Below, piece by piece: positions 6,603 to 11,540 of a stretch of DNA of 11,540 nt. The DNA comes from Acidobacteriota bacterium. GTDB lineage: Bacteria > Acidobacteriota > Terriglobia > Terriglobales > Acidobacteriaceae. A program made the translations under genes and the position numbers. Each line of letters starts with the position of its first letter. The stretch's first letter is position 1. The notes beneath the pieces were generated by a model, which was not told where the DNA came from, made no database searches, and worked only from the letters and a program-made list of their open reading frames with translations. Location: the NCBI GenBank assembly GCA_021809235.1, contig JAKBAG010000077.1, positions 1 to 11,540 on the forward strand, in the 5' to 3' direction.

Positions 6603-6742
6603 GAGCGAGGGCCAACGCGGCCAGGCGTGGTCCATCCGTTCGCTGAACTGGAATCATGAGTATCCCTGCGGATATGGACCCTCAGGGAAGCTTTCACCAT
6701 TGTAACGTTGATGCAACAGGAGATGCGCAACCGTGAGCCGCT

Positions 6743-6748
6743 TATACT
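6743..6748 (+). promoter_or_regulatory. Candidate -10 box for ruvX
   Basis: TATACT differs from the TATAAT consensus at one position and lies about 44 bases before the proposed TTG start, leaving room for a short leader. No good -35 hexamer is found 16-18 bases upstream, so the call is weak. Confidence 0.3.
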
Positions 6749-6779
6749 CAGCTATAGAGTGGAAGAGACGCCCAAGCTT

Positions 6780-6785
6780 GGAGGA
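6780..6785 (+). promoter_or_regulatory. Ribosome binding site deciding the ruvX start
   Basis: GGAGGA is followed after 6 bases by TTG at 6792. In-frame candidates further upstream (TTG 6708, ATG 6711, ATG 6723) lack a properly spaced Shine-Dalgarno sequence and would add residues not typical of the family. Confidence 0.55.
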
Positions 6786-6791
6786 TCTGGA

Positions 6792-7337
6792 TTGCCATCG
6801 GCTCAGCGGCGCAGTGCTGCCCGATATCTGGCGCTGGATGTAGGCACGAAACGCATTGGGGTCGCTATCTCCGATCCGCTGGGACTGACAGCACAACCCC
6901 TGCTGACCATGACCCGCAAAGCCAATCCGCGGGAGGATTTGCGTTCGCTCAGCCGCATGGCTCGGCAGCACGGTTGCACCGAGTTCGTCGTTGGACTGCC
7001 GCTGCTGCTTTCCGGGGAATCCAGTGCACAAACCGAACGGGTGCGACGATTTGCCGCCCAGTTGGCCGACTACAGCAGCCTGCCCATTCATCTGTGGGAC
7101 GAACGCCTTACCTCGCAGGATGCCCACTCAATCCTTTATGCCGCCGGGAAAAAGCGGCAGCAGCATGCAGCGCTGGTCGATCAGGTCGCCGCCGTACTGA
7201 TCCTCCAATCGTTCCTCGATCATCCGGATCCAACGTCGGTCATGACTCCCGCGGCGGATACGGGTTCCGGCGAAAATGCGCCCGGCGAGGACCCAGACTC
7301 GCATCCGACTGCAACCGAACACCCCACGCTATTCTGA
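6792..7337 (+). CDS. ruvX: RuvX/YqgF pre-16S rRNA nuclease or Holliday junction resolvase
   Basis: RNase H-fold nuclease of the YqgF family, involved in 16S rRNA 5' end maturation and named as a putative Holliday junction resolvase. With the TTG start the protein has 181 residues. Key motifs are ALDVGTKRIGVAISDP (14-29, catalytic D16), FVVGLPLLLSGE (65-76), WDERLTSQDA (102-111, E104) and LVDQVAAVLILQ (128-139, D130), so all acidic catalytic residues are present. The core ends near residue 143; a further tail of about 38 residues is rich in Pro, Asp, Thr and Gly and looks disordered, making the protein longer than the usual 140-150. The frame extends to a TTG at 6708 (209 residues), a start that a gene caller may choose. 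It is divergent from mltG and precedes greA by 164 bases. Confidence 0.92.
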   Translation: MPSAQRRSAARYLALDVGTKRIGVAISDPLGLTAQPLLTMTRKANPREDLRSLSRMARQHGCTEFVVGLPLLLSGESSAQTERVRRFAAQLADYSSLPIHLWDERLTSQDAHSILYAAGKKRQQHAALVDQVAAVLILQSFLDHPDPTSVMTPAADTGSGENAPGEDPDSHPTATEHPTLF

Positions 7338-7356
7338 CCGCGGCGTCGTTCCTACA

Positions 7357-7372
7357 GGCAAAAATCTTTGCC
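7357..7372. repeat. 16-base palindrome upstream of greA
   Basis: GGCAAA and TTTGCC are exact inverted repeats around AATC. The dyad begins 20 bases after the ruvX stop and covers the place where the -35 box of the greA promoter should be. It may be an operator. As RNA it would form a 6-pair hairpin ending ruvX transcripts, but it lacks a T-run. Confidence 0.4.
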
Positions 7373-7379
7373 AACATCG

Positions 7380-7385
7380 TATAAT
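7380..7385 (+). promoter_or_regulatory. Perfect TATAAT -10 box, likely greA promoter
   Basis: TATAAT lies about 115 bases before the preferred greA start, in the gap after ruvX. The 17-base position for -35 reads GGCAAA, a poor match, and is part of the palindrome at 7357-7372. Regulation at this site, or an activator-dependent promoter, is plausible. Confidence 0.5.
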
Positions 7386-7501
7386 CAGGGTTTCAGGGTT
7401 ACGGCCCGATTCCGCGGGTCTGGCAGGCTATGCCAAGCACGTATCCATTCATTCACGTGCCGACAAGCAGGTCCGAGACATCCGCCCAGATATGGATAGC
7501 A

Positions 7502-7996
7502 ATGACCGATCACATCAAACGACAGCTTCTGGAAGAAATACAGAAACTCGAGCATGAGCTGGCACACGAGCTGCCTGCCGAAATCAAAAAGGCCGTTGCG
7601 CTGGGCGATCTTTCGGAAAACGCTGAGTATCACATGGCCAAGCAACGCCAGGAGTATGTCAATGCGCGGCTGGGGCAGCTCAAGAAGCGCATGGCTGAGC
7701 TGTCACTCGTCAATCTCTCGAATATTCCCAGAGATCGGGCAGCGTTCGGTTCCACAATCACCGTTTTTGACTCCTCCAAAGACGAGGAACTGGTCTACAA
7801 ACTGGTCACCAGCGAAGAGTCCGACGTGGCCAAAGGCCTGATCTCCACCACGTCGCCGATCGGGCGCGGATTGATCGGAAAACAGGTTGGCGATGTGGCA
7901 ACAATCGTGACCCCCAACGGCAAGCGCGAGCTGGAAGTGTTGAAGCTGGTCACAATCCACGATGAAGCCGACGCTGCAGCGAGCGCGGAGAAGTAA
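7502..7996 (+). CDS. greA: Transcription elongation factor GreA
   Basis: GreA binds the secondary channel of RNA polymerase and stimulates cleavage of backtracked RNA. The 164-residue protein has an N-terminal coiled coil (about 5-75) with the acidic tip GDLSENAEYH (D36 and E39 are the catalytic-tip acids), then an FKBP-like C-terminal domain with FGSTITV, LISTTSPIGRGLIGK and a final GKRELEVLKLV. Length fits the family (about 158). The frame is open to an ATG at 7430 that would add 24 residues with no counterpart in GreA. The start at 7502 has only a weak GGA about 5 bases upstream, so the longer form is not fully excluded. It is separated by two bases from the next gene, with which it should be co-transcribed. 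Confidence 0.95.
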   Translation: MTDHIKRQLLEEIQKLEHELAHELPAEIKKAVALGDLSENAEYHMAKQRQEYVNARLGQLKKRMAELSLVNLSNIPRDRAAFGSTITVFDSSKDEELVYKLVTSEESDVAKGLISTTSPIGRGLIGKQVGDVATIVTPNGKRELEVLKLVTIHDEADAAASAEK

Positions 7997-7998
7997 CC

Positions 7999-8631
7999 AT
8001 GGCAACAACCTGGACCAGCGCCTTTGGACGTGCCTGTGGATGGCTGCTGGATCGCATCGTGCACGGCCTGTCACTCACACGCATCTCACCCAATGCGCTC
8101 ACCTTCATCGGGCTGATCATCAACATTGTGGCTGCTGTCTTTTTCGGTCGCGCCAATTCGTACAATTCGGTTCGCATGTTTCTTTACGCCGGTCTTACGA
8201 TCATCGGCGCCGGTATCTTTGACATGGTCGACGGCCGGGTAGCGCGAAAGACAAACCAGGTTACCGTTTTTGGTGCCTTCTTTGACTCCGTGATTGACCG
8301 CTACTCGGATGTGGTCCTGTACTTCGGCCTCATCATTTATTACGCGCGCATCAACCACCTTCGCTATGTCTTCCTTGTCGCGTTTGTGATGGTTACATCA
8401 TTAATGGTCAGCTACACCCGCGCCCGTGCGGAAGCCCTGATTGGAAGCTGCAAGGTTGGATTCATGGAGCGGCCAGAGCGGATTGTGCTCATCATTCTTG
8501 GGGCGCTCTTTCATCGCTGGGGCGTCATGGCTCCGGTGTTGTGGGTGCTTGCCGTCCTTTCCACGATTACAGTAATCAATCGCATTACGTATACCCATGC
8601 ACAGACGCGCCTGCTTCCGCCGATTGGATAA
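7999..8631 (+). CDS. CDP-alcohol phosphatidyltransferase, inositol-phosphate lipid synthase-like
   Basis: Integral membrane enzyme of 210 residues that joins a CDP-activated lipid to an alcohol. The family signature is complete: D75, D78, G79, A82, R83, G92, D96 and D100 (DMVDGRVAR, then GAFFDSVID), coordinating two metal ions. About six membrane helices are predicted (roughly 35-50, 58-74, 104-118, 121-136, 160-173, 176-195). The segment SYTRARAE (138-145) followed by CKVGFMERPERIVL (151-164) recalls phosphatidylinositol-phosphate and archaetidylinositol-phosphate synthases more than PgsA or PssA. The substrate is therefore possibly an inositol phosphate, but this is inference. The start lies two bases after the greA stop, with GGAGAAG as ribosome binding site inside the greA end, so it is co-transcribed with greA. 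Confidence 0.88.
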   Translation: MATTWTSAFGRACGWLLDRIVHGLSLTRISPNALTFIGLIINIVAAVFFGRANSYNSVRMFLYAGLTIIGAGIFDMVDGRVARKTNQVTVFGAFFDSVIDRYSDVVLYFGLIIYYARINHLRYVFLVAFVMVTSLMVSYTRARAEALIGSCKVGFMERPERIVLIILGALFHRWGVMAPVLWVLAVLSTITVINRITYTHAQTRLLPPIG

Positions 8632-8644
8632 TGCAGCCATCGGC
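8619..8644 (+). terminator. Hairpin over the stop of the phosphatidyltransferase gene
   Basis: GCCGATTGG (8619-8627) pairs with CCATCGGC (8637-8644) as eight pairs with one bulged T, around a 9-base loop holding the TAA stop. No T-run follows. It may protect the mRNA end or slow polymerase rather than act as a complete intrinsic terminator. The rest of the 97-base gap to proC shows no convincing promoter. Confidence 0.25.
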
Positions 8645-8728
8645 ATCCCGCTGCGCCCCTCGCGGTCTGCATGCTGACGCAACACCGAATCCGTAACGGC
8701 TTCACATTACTTAGGAACAGGATGGGCT

Positions 8729-9577
8729 ATGTCTGAGATCGAACTTTCCTCTGCTCCCGCGCAACTGCCTCATATTCGCGTCGCCGTCCTCGGCACCGGG
8801 AAAATGGGCGGCATTCTGCTACAGGCATTCCTGAAGCAGAATCTGTTCGATCCTGAGCAGATTCATGCCACGGTTGCCCATGAAGAACGTGCGACTGCGC
8901 TCTCCTCGCAATGGGGCGTAGCGGTGACAACGGACAATGTCGCTGCGGCCAGAAATGCCGATCTGATTCTGCTCGGCGTCAAGCCATTCCAGGTTCCGGA
9001 GTTGATGGCTCAGATCCGTCCCGTCCTGGATGCGACGAAGACGATTGTATCCTTTGCCGCGTCGGTGAAGACTTCTCAGATTGAAGAAGCAGCTGGCATG
9101 GAACTGGCCGTCATCCGCGCCATGCCGAACACGCCGTCGGCGCTGGGTGCAGGAGTCGCCGGGCTCTGCCGCGGGCGTTTTGTCAGCGAGGAGAAGATGG
9201 ACCTGGCGCAGCGCATCTTCGCCACCGTGGGACGGACCGTAATCGTGGATGAAAAGCATATGGACGCGGTAACCGGGCTTTCCGCCTCGGGTCCTGCCTT
9301 CATTTACATCATTCTGGAAGCGCTTGCCGAGGCTGGCGTCAAGGTTGGCCTGCCTCGCGACACGGCCACACTGCTGGCGGCACAGACCACCTTTGGCGCA
9401 GCTCGCATGGTGCTTGATACCGGCTACCATCCGGCACTGCTAAAGGATGCTGTCACCACCCCGGCTGGCTGCACGATTGACGGCATTCTGGAGCTGGAAG
9501 ACGGCGGACTGCGCGTGACCCTGATCAAGGCCGTCATGCGTGCCACCCAGCGCGCCAAAGAGCTTGCCGCAGGCTGA
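8729..9577 (+). CDS. proC: Pyrroline-5-carboxylate reductase
   Basis: Last step of proline synthesis: NAD(P)H reduction of pyrroline-5-carboxylate to L-proline, in the cytosol. The 282-residue protein has an N-terminal Rossmann domain with VAVLGTGKMG (18-27) and LLGVKPFQ (81-88), the central RAMPNTPSALGAG (130-142), and the helical C-terminal dimer and substrate domain with TGLSASGPAFIY (182-193) and LKDAVTTPAGCTIDGILELE (238-257), all standard. The first 15 residues are slightly longer than usual. AGGA sits 6 bases before the ATG, supporting this start. The acyltransferase gene follows after 9 bases and uses a ribosome binding site overlapping the proC stop. Confidence 0.97.
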   Translation: MSEIELSSAPAQLPHIRVAVLGTGKMGGILLQAFLKQNLFDPEQIHATVAHEERATALSSQWGVAVTTDNVAAARNADLILLGVKPFQVPELMAQIRPVLDATKTIVSFAASVKTSQIEEAAGMELAVIRAMPNTPSALGAGVAGLCRGRFVSEEKMDLAQRIFATVGRTVIVDEKHMDAVTGLSASGPAFIYIILEALAEAGVKVGLPRDTATLLAAQTTFGAARMVLDTGYHPALLKDAVTTPAGCTIDGILELEDGGLRVTLIKAVMRATQRAKELAAG

Positions 9578-9586
9578 GGTCGTCCG

Positions 9587-10684
9587 TTGCACTCTGCCCA
9601 GGCACCTGCTTCTAAACTGCATTTGCATCCTACCGTTGCCCCCACGCGCCTTGAATGGCTGCCTCGGTATCTGCCGGAGCTGCAGGGGCTGCGTGGGTTA
9701 GCAGTACTGGCGGTGATTCTCTACCACTGCCATCCGCTGCTCGTCGGCACTGCAATCCATGGGCCATCGCTCTGGGGCTGGTCCGGAGTCAATCTTTTTT
9801 TTGTGCTCTCCGGCTTTCTGATCACGACCATTTTGCTGGAGTCGCGAGGAAGAAGTCATTACTTTCGCAATTTCTATGCGCGCCGCATCCTGCGCATCTG
9901 GCCGGTTTATCTGCTCCTGTTGCTTGTCTGCTATTCCGTTCCCGCATGGTTTCTTGGGGATACGCTGGCGCATCAGTTGCAGTGGAAAACCCTGACGGCC
10001 TACGCACTGTTTCTGCAGAATCTGCGCCACACGCCGCTGCCCGGCACGCTCGGCCCCACCTGGTCCCTGGCCATTGAAGAGCAGTATTACCTGCTGTGGG
10101 CACCCATGGTCTGGCTGCTGGGAGCGCGCCGCAAGCTGCTCGCTGCAGTTCTCGGCGCTCTCGTGATCCTCTCGCCGCTGATGCGTCTCGGGCATTTTCG
10201 TTGGCTGACCCCGACCCATACGCTGATCCATCTGGATGGCATTGCACTGGGAAGTCTTCTCGCAATCGCCATGCTCACGCTGCCGCTTCGCAGGCAGACG
10301 TGGCTACTGCTCGGCGCGCTGGCCGCATCCGGGGGATGGCTGGCTGCGGCCACCGTAGCTGGCGGCACGGCATTTCTGGATACAGCGCTGGCCTTCCTGT
10401 TCGCCGGTCTGGTGCTGGTGGTCATCGCCTCCACCGGAGCCTGGATGCTGGCACCGCTGCGACGCGGTCCCCTCGCGTTTTACGGCACCATCAGCTACGG
10501 GCTCTACATGACCCACATCCTGGTATTTGTCTACTTTGGCAACTTCGGTCCTGCCTTCGCCCACATGGGCTCAACGGGAAATGAATGGATCGTTCTGCTG
10601 CGTGTTCTCGCCTCCACGCTGGTCGCCACGCTGCTCTGGTACGGCTTTGAGTCGCAGATACTGAAACTCAAGACCCGGTTTTAA
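9587..10684 (+). CDS. OafA-type membrane acyltransferase (acyltransferase family 3)
   Basis: A multi-spanning membrane protein of 365 residues that probably transfers an acetyl or other acyl group to an extracellular sugar, lipid A or polysaccharide. Family marks are ELQGLRGLAVLAVILYHC (31-48, with the R36-x10-H47 pair), GWSGVNLFFVLSGFLI (64-79), FYARRILRIWPVYLL (96-110), GPTWSLAIEEQYYLLW (156-171) and GTISYGLYMTH (300-310). About ten hydrophobic segments fit the family topology; there is no C-terminal SGNH domain. The start is TTG at 9587: GAGGT (9576-9580), overlapping the proC TGA, lies 6 bases upstream. No ATG occurs near the N-terminus. The acceptor cannot be read from sequence; the following glycosyltransferase suggests a glycan or lipopolysaccharide setting. 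Confidence 0.92.
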   Translation: MHSAQAPASKLHLHPTVAPTRLEWLPRYLPELQGLRGLAVLAVILYHCHPLLVGTAIHGPSLWGWSGVNLFFVLSGFLITTILLESRGRSHYFRNFYARRILRIWPVYLLLLLVCYSVPAWFLGDTLAHQLQWKTLTAYALFLQNLRHTPLPGTLGPTWSLAIEEQYYLLWAPMVWLLGARRKLLAAVLGALVILSPLMRLGHFRWLTPTHTLIHLDGIALGSLLAIAMLTLPLRRQTWLLLGALAASGGWLAAATVAGGTAFLDTALAFLFAGLVLVVIASTGAWMLAPLRRGPLAFYGTISYGLYMTHILVFVYFGNFGPAFAHMGSTGNEWIVLLRVLASTLVATLLWYGFESQILKLKTRF

Positions 10685-10693
10685 GCCGGTTTT
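10675..10693 (+). terminator. Short hairpin with T-run at the end of the acyltransferase gene
   Basis: CCGGTT (10675-10680) pairs with AGCCGG (10684-10689) including one G-U pair, around a TTA loop, and is followed by TTTTCTC. It contains the stop codon. The stem is short and the next gene starts 36 bases on, so termination is probably partial. Confidence 0.35.
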
Positions 10694-10729
10694 CTCGTCC
10701 TTTCATCCCTGCTGTTCTACCATCACCTT

Positions 10730-11540
10730 ATGCGCCCCACCGTGATCGTGCTGACCTTCAACTCCGAGGAGACGCTGGGGGCAACTCTTGCCCAGGCACA
10801 CAAGGTCGCAGATGAAATCTTTGTTGTGGACTCCTTCAGCAAGGATGACACCGTGGCTGTGGCAGAATACTTCGGTGCAAAGGTAGTCACACATGCCTTT
10901 GAACACTATGGAGCACAACGCAACTGGGCCATCGACAACCTTCCCATTCGCACTCCCTGGCAACTGCATCTGGATGCGGATGAAGTGATGGACGACACGC
11001 TCGTGCAGTCGATCCTCGCGCTTCCCGATTCTCCGGAACACACCGGCTATTTTCTGCCGCGATATGTCCGGTTCCTCGGTCGGGTCATGCGCCACGGCGC
11101 CATGAGTCCCACCTGGCATTTGCGCCTGTTCCGCACCGGTTCCGGACGCTGCGAAGACCGCAAATACGATCAGCACTTCCTGCTGCTCAGTGGCACACCC
11201 GGGCAACTTCGTGGCGTCATGATCGATGACATGGCCATGAGCATCTCCGAATGGACAGCGCGCCACAACCGATGGGCTGACGGAGAGGTGGAGGAACTGT
11301 TTGCGGCACAGGAAGCAAACCGCCTCAAGCCAAAGTTCTTCGGAACTCCCTCGCAGCGCAAACGATTTTTGCGGGAGCGATATAACCGCGTGCCCTTGTT
11401 CGTGCGTCCGATTCTCTTCTTCTGCTATCGCTACTTTCTTCGGCTGGGCATTCTGGATGGCAAGGAGGGCTTGATCTACTGGACGCTGCAAACCCTGTGG
11501 TTCCGATTTCTGATTGATGCCAAAATCTGGGAGCGGCGAA
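10730..11540 (+). CDS. Family 2 glycosyltransferase (WaaE/KdtX-like), cut by the window edge
   Basis: The first 270 residues of a GT-A fold glycosyltransferase; the reading frame is still open at 11540. It starts MRPTVIVLTFNSEETL, then ADEIFVVDSFSKDDTV (27-42, nucleotide-sugar site with D34), YGAQRNWAID (60-69), and the DxD metal motif LHLDADE (79-85). Next come an acceptor-side region FLPRYVRFLGRVMRHG (108-123) and LRLFRTGSGR (131-140). A C-terminal amphipathic and hydrophobic segment (about 221-265) includes RYFLRLGILDGKEGLIYW and probably touches the membrane. This layout resembles WaaE/KdtX-like transferases of lipopolysaccharide core or exopolysaccharide; sugar and acceptor are unknown. 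The ATG has no visible Shine-Dalgarno sequence. It follows the acyltransferase after 45 bases on the same strand. Judged by the family, few residues are missing. Confidence 0.88.
   Translation, partial: MRPTVIVLTFNSEETLGATLAQAHKVADEIFVVDSFSKDDTVAVAEYFGAKVVTHAFEHYGAQRNWAIDNLPIRTPWQLHLDADEVMDDTLVQSILALPDSPEHTGYFLPRYVRFLGRVMRHGAMSPTWHLRLFRTGSGRCEDRKYDQHFLLLSGTPGQLRGVMIDDMAMSISEWTARHNRWADGEVEELFAAQEANRLKPKFFGTPSQRKRFLRERYNRVPLFVRPILFFCYRYFLRLGILDGKEGLIYWTLQTLWFRFLIDAKIWERR

Noticed and set aside
8819..9430. 203-codon minus-strand frame opposite proC
   Set aside because: proC is unmistakable on the plus strand, and the antisense frame is a codon-bias shadow.
10703..11491. 262-codon minus-strand frame opposite the glycosyltransferase
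   Set aside because: The plus strand carries a clear family 2 glycosyltransferase with DxD motif; the minus frame has no recognisable motif.
1..11540. CRISPR arrays, tRNA or rRNA genes, insertion sequences, prophage genes
   Set aside because: No regularly spaced repeats, tRNA-like cloverleaf, rRNA segment, transposase or phage motif was seen on reading both strands.

Overview
The window is a 11.5 kb stretch of moderately GC-rich bacterial chromosome with closely packed genes on both strands. The protein set (a response-regulator/TrxR-like flavoprotein beside a cyclic-nucleotide-domain histidine kinase, MltG, RuvX, GreA, a CDP-alcohol phosphatidyltransferase, ProC, and cell-surface enzymes) and the style of the sequences suggest a Gram-negative soil-type bacterium, most likely Acidobacteriota (Terriglobia). 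This is an inference from gene content and remembered family sequences, not from a marker gene. No rRNA, tRNA, CRISPR array, insertion sequence or prophage gene is visible.

Left third (1-4633): a signalling region. On the minus strand lies a flavoprotein with a receiver domain, a glutaredoxin-like middle domain and a thioredoxin-reductase-like core (1885-3537), followed by a sensor histidine kinase with an N-terminal cyclic-nucleotide-binding fold (260-1699). The receiver looks phosphorylatable, and the kinase has an intact H-box and ATPase. They look like a cognate pair whose output is a flavoenzyme rather than a DNA-binding protein. The flavoenzyme lacks both CxxC motifs expected in a true thioredoxin reductase or glutaredoxin. 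The 149-base gap between the two genes holds a chain of tiny ORFs joined by TGATG stop/start overlaps. Divergently, across a 364-base control region with two clear dyads, a LuxR/NarL-type regulator (3902-4633) has a receiver domain stripped of its phosphorylation residues.

Middle (4644-7337): a convergent junction of 10 bases leads into a minus-strand pair, mltG (endolytic murein transglycosylase) and a LolA/LolB-like lipoprotein, joined by an ATGA overlap. ruvX (yqgF) starts divergently from mltG, probably at a TTG codon with a strong ribosome binding site.

Right part (7338-11540): all plus strand. greA, behind a perfect TATAAT box that sits just after a 16-base palindrome, is followed 2 bases later by a CDP-alcohol phosphatidyltransferase resembling inositol-phosphate phospholipid synthases. 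Then come proC, an OafA-type acyltransferase whose TTG start uses a ribosome binding site overlapping the proC stop, and a family 2 glycosyltransferase cut by the right edge. The last two point to surface polysaccharide or lipid decoration.

Most genes are ordinary housekeeping genes. The parts deserving a second look are the cysteine-less redox-signalling pair, its micro-ORF leader, and the neighbouring phosphorylation-dead regulator.
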